Source of the DNA: CAXBDP01 sp041689935
Lineage (GTDB): Bacteria > Bacteroidota > Bacteroidia > Cytophagales > Cyclobacteriaceae
Assembly (NCBI GenBank): GCA_041689935.1
Contig: JBDNFI010000057.1
Span: 58,542 to 122,541 of the forward strand
Length of the DNA stretch: 64,000 nucleotides
Direction of reading: 5' to 3'
A program made the position numbers and the translations under genes. Under the pieces are notes generated by a model. That model saw only the letters and a list, made by a program, of their open reading frames with translations. It did not search any database and was not told the DNA's origin. Of the stretch, positions 37,501 to 46,507 are shown one piece after another (the stretch's first letter is position 1; each line of letters begins with the position of its first letter).

Positions 37501-39174
37501 TTATTTGCCTATCGCCATTTCCAGTACGGATTTATCGCCAGTTAATTCCCAGTAAATAAGCGAGGTTGGAATCATCCCTACATTATTAAGGTCATTCATA
37601 AACTCCTTCATTATAAAATTTCCATTTCGCTGACGGGCATATTCCGCTATTATTCGTTCGATTTCGATCTTGCCCATATTGTAGCTTGTGCCATAGGCTG
37701 GCTGGCGTAGGTAAAACTGCTCCTCACCTTGTATCGTGCTGCCGTCTGCTGGAAGCAAATCCCAAGGAGTCCATTTGGATGCATATTCAGTAGCCTCATA
37801 GAAGGTCATTTCCAGTCCATGCTGGTATAAACCACCTAATCCACGTGCGGCACGTTGCGCCAACAGTACCCAAATCAATTCCCTTTCCTTTGGCCTACTG
37901 TCAAGAAATCCGGCGTGCATCATCATTTCTTCCATACCTGTAGCCACTCCTTCGGCTCTACTATCGAATATATTGTAAAGAAGCGGAGTAGCTCTTATCG
38001 CACTTGCATGAGGTTCCTCCCGCATTCTGGCCAAATCCACCCAATGGTAATCGTGTGTTCTCATAATAATAGGTGCACGGTAATTTATTTCCGCAAAGAA
38101 ACTTCTTAATCCTCCCGCTACTGTAAAACTCCCTAATCGCTCTCGCAATGCTTCGTCCATATACCCTGTCATTGGCACAATTTCTTCTCTTTCCCAAAAA
38201 GCTAAATACTCATCTACCGCAGCATTAAATAGTCGATCATAGTCTCCTGCATTGTCAATTTTTTCAATATTCGGAAGCTTTCTGTTTCTATGCTCCTCCA
38301 GCCTTAGTGACGAATGTGCTCGAATGAGCTCGCGCTCCATCAAGGTCACCTGCTCTTCCCAAGTGTAAGGCAATAGATGCACGTTCTTCAAATTCCATGT
38401 ATAATTATCCTTTCCTACGCCAGAACTTCCTGTTTTGCTTGGTGCTTGGCCCTCAAGCCAATTTGCCAAGTCGTCGGATACTTGAACGGCCTCCATTGCA
38501 GCAATCGCCAAGTCTGGATATCGGTTTTCTACTTCCTTGGCTAAATCCTCCAAATCAGTGCTTTGTTCGCGAATACTTTTGATACCCGTAACCCATAAAT
38601 CGCGCGCATTACCTGTGAGATTGTTCTTCGCTTGGGCATATAGTGGCTTTATCGTTTTGAGTCGTTGTGCAATGGAAGCTGCATCATCCGCACCAAGAGG
38701 TTTCTCCATATATGCATATTCGATATTTCCCAAAATGGTAGGCCCTTCCCTATCAGGCACATCCGTGTAGCTAGGATAAAACCATACATAAAATGCCGGA
38801 TCGCGCTCCCAAGGTTTTTTCACCCGATGGGCAAAGTCCAACCCATTCATTTCGGCCCATACTATATACCAATCTACCTGCTCAGGTATAGTCCAACCTG
38901 TGGTATCAAATGCATGGAGATTTCCCTGCCAAGTAGTTAATCCCTCTTTTTGATTTGCCATGGCATTAGTGGTGTAATTGGGTACGCCATCTTCCAACAC
39001 TGGCGCATTAAATGCCCGCCAATCGAAAAAGAATTTAATTAATTCTTCATGACTATTTGCCTCAAAATCAGAAATTTCGGTTGAAGTAGTTTCGCCAGCA
39101 TTATTGGACTGACATGAAAATATAATTGCTGAGATTAAAATTATGGCCGAAAGGCGGATGTAAATGATTTTCAT
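37501..39174 (-). CDS. DUF885-like lipoprotein, putative peptidase relative
   Basis: 557 residues from ATG 39174 (MKIIYIRLSAIILISAIIFSC), with a lipobox Cys at about 21. All-helical body. The segment DYHWVDLARMREEPHASAIRATPLLYNIFDSRAEGVATGMEEMMMHAG resembles the active-site region of DUF885 proteins, but the HExxxH zinc motif seen in many relatives is not present in that form. A peptidase activity is therefore uncertain. Alternative: a catalytically altered relative. Confidence 0.78.
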   Translation of the reverse strand: MKIIYIRLSAIILISAIIFSCQSNNAGETTSTEISDFEANSHEELIKFFFDWRAFNAPVLEDGVPNYTTNAMANQKEGLTTWQGNLHAFDTTGWTIPEQVDWYIVWAEMNGLDFAHRVKKPWERDPAFYVWFYPSYTDVPDREGPTILGNIEYAYMEKPLGADDAASIAQRLKTIKPLYAQAKNNLTGNARDLWVTGIKSIREQSTDLEDLAKEVENRYPDLAIAAMEAVQVSDDLANWLEGQAPSKTGSSGVGKDNYTWNLKNVHLLPYTWEEQVTLMERELIRAHSSLRLEEHRNRKLPNIEKIDNAGDYDRLFNAAVDEYLAFWEREEIVPMTGYMDEALRERLGSFTVAGGLRSFFAEINYRAPIIMRTHDYHWVDLARMREEPHASAIRATPLLYNIFDSRAEGVATGMEEMMMHAGFLDSRPKERELIWVLLAQRAARGLGGLYQHGLEMTFYEATEYASKWTPWDLLPADGSTIQGEEQFYLRQPAYGTSYNMGKIEIERIIAEYARQRNGNFIMKEFMNDLNNVGMIPTSLIYWELTGDKSVLEMAIGK

Positions 39175-39395
39175 TATTGAGAATGGGTTAAATAATAGGC
39201 TATGTGTCGAAGATAGAACTGAAAATGTTGATTTCAAAACCCTTATCAAGTAGAAGAAGGCGGGAGGTTCAACACGGAATTGGCTACCGATGGATTGCGG
39301 AGAATAATTGTAAAGACCTATTCTCCATTTACAAAAAAAATAATTTGCTCATGAATATTGGCTTCCGTAACTTCCAATCATTCAATGATAATACT

Positions 39396-40094
39396 ATGTG
39401 TGGCAGATATTCCCTTGCAGCGAAGGCTGAAAAGCTAAAAAAAAGATTTGACATAGATGTGACTGAGCACTATGTCTCCAAATTCAATGCAGCTCCTACG
39501 CAGCTACTGCCTGTAATTACCGCTGATAATCCAGAGGGATTTTCGTTTTTTCATTGGGGAATGTTACCTGCATGGTCTAACAATAAATCAGTGACTACTA
39601 AGCTAATCAATGCTCGCGCCGAAACGGTTGCTGAAAAGGCCTCCTTTAAATTGGCCTTTCAGCGTAGGCGCTGCCTTATCCCAGCAGATGGCTTTTACGA
39701 ATGGAAAGCCATCGGTAAAAAAACAAAAGTTCCTTATCGTTTTGTGATTGATAATCTGGAACCCTTTGCTTTTGCAGGTATTTGGGAGGAGTTCGAAACT
39801 GAAAATGGAGTAACGCAACATACTTTCACTATACTTACCACCCAAGCCAATGGTTTGGTGCTGCCCATTCATGATAGAATGCCCGTGATCCTCACACCAG
39901 AAACAGAGAAGATATGGATGAACAAATCCGCAAATGCCCACGACCTATTAGCCATACTCAAACCGTATGATGAAGATAAAATGGAAGCCTACACTGTTTC
40001 CTCTAGAGTGAATATTGCCACCAATGATGATCCCGAAATCATAAAGCATACACCCCCCGCCGATCAATTTGGTAATTATACTTTGTTTGGGTGA
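39396..40094 (+). CDS. yedK: SOS response-associated peptidase (SRAP, YedK/HMCES family)
   Basis: Forms a protective covalent link to abasic sites in single-stranded DNA. Catalytic Cys2 in MCGRYS, so the start must be ATG 39396 (232 residues) and not the longer frame from 39204. Asn in FNAAPTQ, Glu in NARAETV and His in PIHDRMPVIL complete the active site. A GCGGGAGG octamer lies in the 222-bp upstream gap. Confidence 0.95.
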   Translation: MCGRYSLAAKAEKLKKRFDIDVTEHYVSKFNAAPTQLLPVITADNPEGFSFFHWGMLPAWSNNKSVTTKLINARAETVAEKASFKLAFQRRRCLIPADGFYEWKAIGKKTKVPYRFVIDNLEPFAFAGIWEEFETENGVTQHTFTILTTQANGLVLPIHDRMPVILTPETEKIWMNKSANAHDLLAILKPYDEDKMEAYTVSSRVNIATNDDPEIIKHTPPADQFGNYTLFG

Positions 40095-40472
40095 ACATAT
40101 CGCTCTTTCTGGAAGGATAGTTATACTTGATTTCTGATAGAAAATCACTATCCTGTAATGCTTTAACTACCATAAAAACAGCTTCATACTTCATTTATGA
40201 CTATAAATCATGTATTTAACCTTCTCTAAATTCGGATTTAAAGTCCTAGATAGTCAAGCGGGCGATACAAAAGCACTGGAGATAATCTGGAAAAGAAAAG
40301 CTATAAAAATAATTAATAAAAAACCTTTCATTACTCAGTCTGCCGAGTAACGCATCATTTACTTGCTCACAAAATAGAGTACTATTTTGCTTTCCTCTAC
40401 TATTTTCTCAGAAACATTCCCTTACATTTAAAAGTTAGAACTTGGGTTCTATTTTAAATCAACATTGAAATT
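40095..40472. other. Intergenic region with two hairpins
   Basis: 378 bp. GGATAGT (40115-40121) pairs with ACTATCC (40147-40153) around an inner TGATTT/AAATCA stem, just downstream of the SRAP gene; it lacks a T-run. TTACTC (40331-40336) pairs with GAGTAA (40345-40350) about 120 bp before the Rieske gene and could be an operator or attenuator. No open frame with family-like sequence. Confidence 0.45.
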
Positions 40473-40994
40473 ATGGATACACAAAAAATTATTTCTACTA
40501 AATCGGGAAATCTTTCAGAAGAAAGAAGAGAGTTCCTGAGGAAAAGTGGCTCTCTAGCAGTGATGGCCATGTTTGGAATTGGATTCTTCACATCATGTGA
40601 AAGCGAAGAGGATACCACTCCAAGTGGTGGTAATCCAAATCCGCCGCCAAATAATGCAGGTGGGGGTGGTACATCTGGTATCACCATCAACAGCAGTACT
40701 GTAGCTATAGACTTAACCCGAGTATCCACATTGAATACCGCTGGAGGTTGGCTGCTTATTGTTGATGCGAAAATGCTAGTTTTCAATAGCGGAGGAGGAT
40801 TCAGCGCATTAACTTCTGTTTGCACCCATTCAGGATGTGATCGCAATTGGGCTTTAACTAATAACCAATTTGTATGCACTTGTCATGGATCGAGATTTAC
40901 AACAGCTGGTGCTGTGGTACAAGGGCCTGCCAATACGCCACTGGCTTCATTCGCAAATAGCCGATCAGGAGATATATTGACAATTACCAGATGA
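40473..40994 (+). CDS. Rieske [2Fe-2S] protein with Tat-like signal
   Basis: 173 residues. N-terminal ERREFLRKSGSLAVMAMFGIGFFTSC combines a twin-arginine motif with a lipobox-like Cys (about 40), so it is exported folded with its cluster. A Gly/Pro/Asn-rich linker (SGGNPNPPPNNAGGGG) leads to the Rieske domain: C-x-H in SVCTHSGC and CTCHGSRF, giving the two-Cys, two-His ligand set. Electron transfer partner unknown. First of three overlapping genes. Confidence 0.9.
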   Translation: MDTQKIISTKSGNLSEERREFLRKSGSLAVMAMFGIGFFTSCESEEDTTPSGGNPNPPPNNAGGGGTSGITINSSTVAIDLTRVSTLNTAGGWLLIVDAKMLVFNSGGGFSALTSVCTHSGCDRNWALTNNQFVCTCHGSRFTTAGAVVQGPANTPLASFANSRSGDILTITR

Positions 40995-41545
40995 AAAATC
41001 TAATTGCCGTTTTCTCCGCCCTCTTCTTCATAACCATTTCGTGGAGTTCATTTGCGCAGCAGTACAAGACAGAAGTTGGCAATGTGGAGTTCTTATCAAA
41101 AGCACCCTTAAATGAATTTGCAGGAGTTTCCTCCCAATTGAATGGGTTAATAGATTTTGAAAAAAACCTATTAGATTTCTTTATCGATTTGAATACGCTG
41201 AAGACTGGTATTGGCCTACGGGACAGTCACATGCGTGAAAATTATCTCGAAACAAAAAAGTATCCTTTTGCTGAATTTACGGGAAAAATAAGAGAAAATA
41301 TTACCCTACAGCCAGGGGAAAGCAAAAATGTTACAGCCATTGGGAAATTTAAAATTCATGGCGTGGAGAAAGAAATAATTGTTCCTGGGAAAGTAACGGG
41401 TATCTCCAATAGTGAAATTAAGTTAGCGGCCATGTTTAAGATATTACTTTCAGACTACAACATAGACATCCCTAAGATTATCTTCTACGAATTAGCAGAA
41501 GAACAGACAGTAACATTATCGGTAAATCTTAAAATTGAGAAATGA
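40991..41545 (+). CDS. YceI family periplasmic protein
   Basis: 184 residues, signal peptide ending SSFAQ (about 23), then a lipocalin-like YceI barrel (VEFLSKAPLNEFAGVSSQLNGLIDFEKNLLDFFIDLNTLKTG; LRDSHMRENYLETKKYPFAEFTG). YceI proteins bind isoprenoid or lipid chains. Start overlaps the Rieske stop by 4 bp; the next gene overlaps its stop by 4 bp. Confidence 0.92.
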   Translation: MKNLIAVFSALFFITISWSSFAQQYKTEVGNVEFLSKAPLNEFAGVSSQLNGLIDFEKNLLDFFIDLNTLKTGIGLRDSHMRENYLETKKYPFAEFTGKIRENITLQPGESKNVTAIGKFKIHGVEKEIIVPGKVTGISNSEIKLAAMFKILLSDYNIDIPKIIFYELAEEQTVTLSVNLKIEK

Positions 41546-42405
41546 AATTCAACTTTTTATTATTGGTTTTATTTCTTGCGCAGCCTGCTACGGCCCAGCT
41601 GGAGAGAAAATTCGCCTCTGAAAATCAGGAGGTTGATTTAATTTTTCATGCACCAAGACATATCAATCTGCTCACTGTAGAGCCCTTGGACAAAAAAACG
41701 TTGCACTTTGCAATTATGCATACATTTGGCCCGTTGGAGGGAGGTGTGCAAAATCTTTTTGGTTTGGACAATGGCGCAAATATTCAATTTAGTTTTGAAT
41801 ATGCCCCAAGTGATAATTTATCCATAGGAGCCTCTCGGTCAAGCAGGGATAAGTTTTATAATCTTTACGCTAGGTATCATTTGCTGAAACAAACACAGAA
41901 TAATACGGTGCCTTTTTCCCTTTCCGTGATGGGCGGAGCTGGTGTGAATACAGCTGACTACACATTTCTGCAAGCCGAAAATCCAAACTTCAATGACAGA
42001 TCAAGTTTTGCAGCGCAAATTATGCTAGCACGAAAGTTCTCAGATAAGCTAAGTTTTCAGCTCTCTCCCATGCTGGCGTATTTCAATGATCCAAACCCGA
42101 TTTACTTTATTGAGGGAGATCAAAATTTATACTTAGCCTTAGGATTAAGTGGTAAATATAAAATTACAGGCAAGTCTTCGCTGACGTTTCAATATATCCC
42201 AAATCTGAACAATGACCTTAGAAGCAATCTGGGTGTAGGTATTGATATTGAGGCGGGAGGCCATGTATTTCAAATGTATTTTGTAACTTCACAAGCATTA
42301 AATGAACAATATCTGCTCGCCGCAGGAAATGGAGTGCCTGGCGAGGAATTTAGAATCGGGTTTAATGTAAACAGAATATTCGCAACGGGTCAGAGAAGGG
42401 ATTAG
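41542..42405 (+). CDS. DUF5777 family beta-barrel protein
   Basis: 287 residues. Signal peptide ending ATAQ (about 18). Beta-strand-rich with repeated aromatic/Gly alternation and FSFEYAPSDNLSIGASRSSRDKFYNLYARYHLLKQT, typical of the family. Probably an outer-membrane barrel. Last gene of the Rieske-YceI-DUF5777 operon. Function unknown; the set may form an exported redox or lipid-handling unit. Confidence 0.85.
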   Translation: MKFNFLLLVLFLAQPATAQLERKFASENQEVDLIFHAPRHINLLTVEPLDKKTLHFAIMHTFGPLEGGVQNLFGLDNGANIQFSFEYAPSDNLSIGASRSSRDKFYNLYARYHLLKQTQNNTVPFSLSVMGGAGVNTADYTFLQAENPNFNDRSSFAAQIMLARKFSDKLSFQLSPMLAYFNDPNPIYFIEGDQNLYLALGLSGKYKITGKSSLTFQYIPNLNNDLRSNLGVGIDIEAGGHVFQMYFVTSQALNEQYLLAAGNGVPGEEFRIGFNVNRIFATGQRRD

Positions 42406-42541
42406 GGTTTTATTAAAAAGGGGATTGTTAATTTTTAAATACATCTTAACAATTAATAGAAAGCTGCTGAAAAGTGTTGTTTGAGGCTTATATTGCCATA
42501 CCTCCCGCCTATTCGGCTAAGAAATTATAAATTCAAACACC

Positions 42542-43435
42542 ATGATAAAAGTACTTGATCTTAATTTCCTTGACCATAAACAAACCATTGCGGCATTTTT
42601 GATTGAAACCTCAATTGGACCCATTTTAGTTGAAACTGGTCCACATTCCTCTTGGGATAATTTAGGTACTGCCCTCGGCGAACACGGGTATAAATATTCA
42701 GATATCAAGCATGTACTCATTACCCACATTCATCTCGACCATGCAGGTGCTGCTTGGGCCATGGCCGAACAGGGAGCAGATATTTACATGCATCCATTAG
42801 GAACAGCTCACATGATTGACCCAAGTAAATTATTGGCCTCAGCCACCAAGATTTATGGCGATCAAATGGACTCCTTGTGGGGCACGCTAAAACCAATACC
42901 GGCAAAAAATGTAAAGGCTATTTCGGATGGAGAAGTATTGAAATTTGGCGATACGGAAATTGCCGCGCATTACACTCCTGGGCATGCTATTCACCATATT
43001 GCTTGGCAAATTGGAGATGAAATAATCACAGGTGATGTAGCAGGTGTTTGTATCAATAATGGCCCAGCTGTGCCTCCTTGCCCACCACCAGATATCAATG
43101 TAGAAGATTGGATTACCTCCATCAGGAAATTGAAATCCTTGGATCCCAAAGCGTTGTATTTAACTCATTTTGGAAGAGTAGATGCGCCTAAAAGTCACCT
43201 TGAGTATTTAGAAGAAAGACTTCTTCGTTGGGTGAATTACGTTAAGGAAAAGTACAATGAAGGATATTCCCTTGAAGAACTTATAGCCCTTTTCAAAAAT
43301 ACGATAATGGATGAATTAAAAGCCCATGGAATTGAGGGTGAGGATCTTAAAAGGTACGATGCTGCCAATCCCGCAGACATGAGTGTAACGGGAATCCTCC
43401 GTTATTTGAAGAAAAAGGGTGAATTAATAGATTGA
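42542..43435 (+). CDS. Metallo-beta-lactamase fold hydrolase
   Basis: 297 residues. Metal-site motif HIHLDHAG (about 62-69), second His in YTPGHAIHHIAWQ, Asp in ITGDVAG, third His in LTHFGRV: a complete binuclear set. The C-terminal third is helical (LEEELIALFKNTIMDEL). Substrate unknown; glyoxalase II- or lactonase-like reactions are possible. ATG at 42542. Own transcription unit; an octamer CCTCCCGC lies 34 bp upstream. Confidence 0.9.
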   Translation: MIKVLDLNFLDHKQTIAAFLIETSIGPILVETGPHSSWDNLGTALGEHGYKYSDIKHVLITHIHLDHAGAAWAMAEQGADIYMHPLGTAHMIDPSKLLASATKIYGDQMDSLWGTLKPIPAKNVKAISDGEVLKFGDTEIAAHYTPGHAIHHIAWQIGDEIITGDVAGVCINNGPAVPPCPPPDINVEDWITSIRKLKSLDPKALYLTHFGRVDAPKSHLEYLEERLLRWVNYVKEKYNEGYSLEELIALFKNTIMDELKAHGIEGEDLKRYDAANPADMSVTGILRYLKKKGELID

Positions 43436-43452
43436 TGCCCTATTGTAGCACG

Positions 43453-43716
43453 CTAATTTTGCACTTTGACGTTTAGGGTATTTCCAAAAATAAGACTTCC
43501 TCCGATGGAATGAATATTCACATCAATCCTGTTTTGATCTGTGAATTTCACATTTATACTCCCGTCTTCATTGATTGGCACCAATCCGTATCCGTCCGGA
43601 ACAGCATTATTTGCTTGAGCTGTCGGCACCAATGTCATATTTTGAAAAACGAGGATAATCAAGCATCCCGCTATTATCGAAAGAATAATTTTAGTGTAAG
43701 AGTCTGTATTTTTCAT
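43453..43716 (-). CDS. Small single-TM or secreted protein of unknown function
   Basis: 87 residues: an N-terminal membrane segment or signal peptide (IILSIIAGCLIILVFQNM), then PTAQANNAVPDGYGLVPINEDGSINVKFTDQNRIDVNIHSIGGSLIFGNTLNVKVQN, a short beta-rich domain. No known family recognised. ATG at 43716. Convergent with the hydrolase gene. Confidence 0.7.
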   Translation of the reverse strand: MKNTDSYTKIILSIIAGCLIILVFQNMTLVPTAQANNAVPDGYGLVPINEDGSINVKFTDQNRIDVNIHSIGGSLIFGNTLNVKVQN

Positions 43717-44184
43717 GATATTTTTGATTGCTTATGTTCTTATACGTAAATTATGAAAAACCTTTCACATTATGACAGGAGAACTAGGCTCTGCAAAATT
43801 AGGCAAAGATCTCTTCGACAATAATCACAAATTAGTGAATCGTCGAACTAAGATGAGTGAGAATCTTTATGTGGGAGGAAAAGCATAAGATACAACAGGC
43901 AGAATCCGAATTTGCAAGAAATCCAACAATGGAAAGACTCTAAGGAAATTAATGAAAGGAGAATGTGGTATATACCCTTGGCAATTGCTGTCGTTATTAT
44001 GATTAAATTATTAATGATTATTTAGGCTCTTTGGATTGCTCATTTTATTCGAACAGAAACCCATTAACCACTCGTAAGCCCTCTTTGAGTAATTAATTAG
44101 CGGTACTTGAACCAATATAGAGTTCCTATGTTTGTTGGCTTAACATTTTAATATCGAAAACTTACTCTTTTTAAAAATGTGTTT
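43717..44184. other. Intergenic region with possible remnants of small genes
   Basis: 468 bp. A rightward 38-codon frame (ATG 43772 to TAA 43886-43888; TGELGSAKLGKDLFDNNHKL) is followed by a second short frame ending in a hydrophobic tail (WYIPLAIAVVIMIKLLMII) in a different register before about 44025. The pattern fits a decayed small membrane protein, but no homologue is recognised. Confidence 0.35.
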
Positions 44185-45018
44185 ATGAATACCAAATACC
44201 TACAAGAACTATTCGATAAACATCAAAAAGCTGCTGAATGCCCCTCACCGCAAAAGGCTGTAAAATTTTTTGAAAAGATGCTAGGCCTATTATTTCCTGA
44301 ATTCTCAAAAGTAACCTTTGAGACTTTTGAAGAATTACAGGCATTTAGTATTTCGCTCAAGGTTGAATTTGAAGGAATCCTATCAAAAAATATTTTACCT
44401 AAAAACACATCCGAAAATACTATTTCAAAGACTTTTTTTAAGGAGCTCCCGAATATCCGAGAGGCATTGCTAGAAGATATAGAAGCTGTTTACTTAGGAG
44501 ACCCAGCTGCGCAAAGTACAGCAGAAGTAGTACGCACCTATCCAGGGTTTTATGCAATTGCAGCACATAGAATTGCAAACTTTCTTCATCAGCAAAAAAT
44601 CGTTTTACTACCAAGAATCATTGCTGAGCACGCACATAGCAAAACAGGTATAGATATCCATCCTGCTGCGATTATTGGAAAGCACTTCTGTATCGATCAT
44701 GGCACGGGTGTGGTTATAGGCGAAACCACTGTGATTGGAGATAATGTTAAAATTTATCAGGGTGTTACTTTAGGTGCATTGAGTGTGGATAAAGCCGATG
44801 CCCGAACCAAAAGACATCCAACTATTGGGAATCATGTAATAATCTATGCGGGAGCTACTATTTTGGGAGGCAATACCCATATTGGCGACAACTCTATCAT
44901 TGGCGGTAATGTATGGCTCACTCAAAGTGTAAAATCTGGCTCAAAAGTTTATTATAAAATCCAACCAAATGTGGATGGCTTGCAAAGTGAATTAATTCTT
45001 CAGAAAGATTTAAAGTAA
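44185..45018 (+). CDS. cysE: Serine O-acetyltransferase (EpsC/CysE type)
   Basis: Makes O-acetylserine for cysteine synthesis. From ATG 44185 (MNTKYLQELF), about 277 residues. Helical N-domain (1-150) and a left-handed beta-helix (HPAAIIGKHFCIDHGTGVVIGETTVIGDNVKIYQGVTLGALS; HPTIGNHVIIYAGATILGG). Active-site His/Asp in IDHGTGVVIG. Ends on the first base of the next gene (one-base overlap), so cysE and cysteine synthase are co-translated. Confidence 0.93.
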   Translation: MNTKYLQELFDKHQKAAECPSPQKAVKFFEKMLGLLFPEFSKVTFETFEELQAFSISLKVEFEGILSKNILPKNTSENTISKTFFKELPNIREALLEDIEAVYLGDPAAQSTAEVVRTYPGFYAIAAHRIANFLHQQKIVLLPRIIAEHAHSKTGIDIHPAAIIGKHFCIDHGTGVVIGETTVIGDNVKIYQGVTLGALSVDKADARTKRHPTIGNHVIIYAGATILGGNTHIGDNSIIGGNVWLTQSVKSGSKVYYKIQPNVDGLQSELILQKDLK

Positions 45019-45908
45019 TGAATATTAAATATATAGAAGAAACTATTGGCAACACTCCTTTAATAAGACTTAAGCATATTCCTACAAACCCAAACGTGGA
45101 AATATACTGTAAACTGGAAGGAAATAATCCTGGAGGCAGTGTGAAGGATAGAGCAGCTTACGGAATGATAAAAGGCGCACTTGATAGAGGCGATGTGAAA
45201 CAAGGCGATAATCTTATCGAAGCAACAAGTGGAAATACTGGCATAGCCCTAGCTATGATGGCAAAAATCTTGGGAGTTTCAATGACCTTGATAATGCCAG
45301 ATAATGCCACAAGAGAACGTATCTTATCAATGAAAGCCTATGGCGCTGAAGTGATTTTAACACCCGCAAAGCAGACTATCGAGTATGCACGACAACTTGC
45401 AGAGGAAATGGAAGCGGGAGGAAACTACAAGCAGCTTAACCAATTCGCTAACCCCGATAATTATCGAATGCATGAGAAAACCACTGGCCCAGAAATTTGG
45501 CGAGATACAGATGTAAAAGTAACTCATTTTGTGTCGAGTATGGGTACTACAGGTACCATAATGGGTGTGTCTAGGTATTTAAAAGCGCAAAATCCAGCCG
45601 TACAAATCATTGGCGCTCAGCCCACCGATGGGTCAGAAATTCCAGGAATCAGAAGATGGTCTCCCGAATACTTACCCAAAATATACGAACCAAAACGAGT
45701 AGATAGAATAATGGATGTGAGTAGGGAGCAAGCCACAAATATGACTCGCAGACTAGCCAAAGAAGAAGGAATATTGGCAGGTATGAGTAGCGGAGGATCC
45801 TTATCCATCGCTTTGCAACTTGCAGAAAACCTAAGCACTGGTCTAATCGTGTGCATTGCCTGCGATAGAGGCGATCGATACTTGAGCTCTAATTTATTTG
45901 CAGATTAA
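45018..45908 (+). CDS. cysM: Cysteine synthase (O-acetylserine sulfhydrylase)
   Basis: PLP enzyme that makes cysteine from O-acetylserine and sulfide. 296 residues. PLP Lys in NPGGSVKDRAA (about 41), Asn/Thr site EATSGNTGIALA (about 68-79), phosphate-binding loop SSMGTTGTIMG, and SGGS near the end. By size and the PGGSVKDR form it is close to CysM/CysK; the exact type is uncertain. Operon with cysE. Confidence 0.94.
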   Translation: MNIKYIEETIGNTPLIRLKHIPTNPNVEIYCKLEGNNPGGSVKDRAAYGMIKGALDRGDVKQGDNLIEATSGNTGIALAMMAKILGVSMTLIMPDNATRERILSMKAYGAEVILTPAKQTIEYARQLAEEMEAGGNYKQLNQFANPDNYRMHEKTTGPEIWRDTDVKVTHFVSSMGTTGTIMGVSRYLKAQNPAVQIIGAQPTDGSEIPGIRRWSPEYLPKIYEPKRVDRIMDVSREQATNMTRRLAKEEGILAGMSSGGSLSIALQLAENLSTGLIVCIACDRGDRYLSSNLFAD

Positions 45909-45941
45909 TAAAAACTTAATGAGTAGTTAAACCATATTTAA

Positions 45942-45977
45942 ATTATCATCGTAATATTGCAATATATTATTGATAAT
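45942..45977. promoter_or_regulatory. Nested palindrome, candidate ArsR-family operator
   Basis: Outer half-sites ATTATCA (45942-45948) and TGATAAT (45971-45977) flank a perfect 12-bp palindrome ATATTGCAATAT (45954-45965). It ends 1 bp before the regulator ATG and lies just after the cysteine synthase gene. Symmetry and place fit autoregulation by the ArsR protein. Confidence 0.6.
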
Positions 45978-45978
45978 T

Positions 45979-46317
45979 ATGGGCGTTACCAAATCAGATT
46001 TATTTACTAAAGAGCAAAATGATTTAGCTCAATTAGCTAAGGTGTTTGCGCATCCAGCAAGAGTGGCGATCATTCAGCATTTGCTCATAGTAAATGCATG
46101 CGTCAATAGTCATTTAGTAACAGAATTAGGTTTAGCCCAAGCGACCGTAAGCCAGCATTTGCGGGAACTGAAGGAAAGCGGCATCATTCAAGGGACTATT
46201 GAAGGCGTTTCGGTAAGCTATTGCATCAATCCAGCTCGATGGACAGAAATTCAAGAAACATTCAATTCTCTATTTCATCGTTTCAAGCAATTTCCTAATA
46301 ATGATAATTGTTGTTAA
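45979..46317 (+). CDS. ArsR-family winged-helix regulator
   Basis: 112 residues from ATG 45979. ArsR wHTH: LAQLAKVFAHPARVAIIQHLL (helices 1-2), HLVTELGLAQATVSQHLRELKESGIIQG (recognition helix ATVSQHLREL), wing EGVSVSYCINP. Cys residues at NACVNS and SYCIN and the terminal NCC could bind metal or respond to redox state. It directly follows the cysteine-biosynthesis pair. Confidence 0.92.
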   Translation: MGVTKSDLFTKEQNDLAQLAKVFAHPARVAIIQHLLIVNACVNSHLVTELGLAQATVSQHLRELKESGIIQGTIEGVSVSYCINPARWTEIQETFNSLFHRFKQFPNNDNCC

Positions 46318-46507
46318 ATATGCTTTTAGGTTTTCAATACTTTCTATTTGTTGCTTTACCCTAGCAAGAAATTCGGGATATTTTGCTGATCTTAAAGTAT
46401 TCGACAAAAGAAATTAATGGTTCAGAAGTAGAATAACCATCGACAATAAATAACCTTTTGATCGATCTGGGTCTACTGCAACAATTGCTTTAACGATTCA
46501 AAATAAC
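46318..46507. other. Intergenic region, nothing recognised
   Basis: 190 bp between two convergent genes. No T-run hairpin that convinces and no open frame of note. Confidence 0.4.

Noticed and set aside
39204..39395. N-terminal extension of the SRAP gene
   Set aside because: SRAP proteins need Cys2 at the processed N-terminus, which only ATG 39396 gives.
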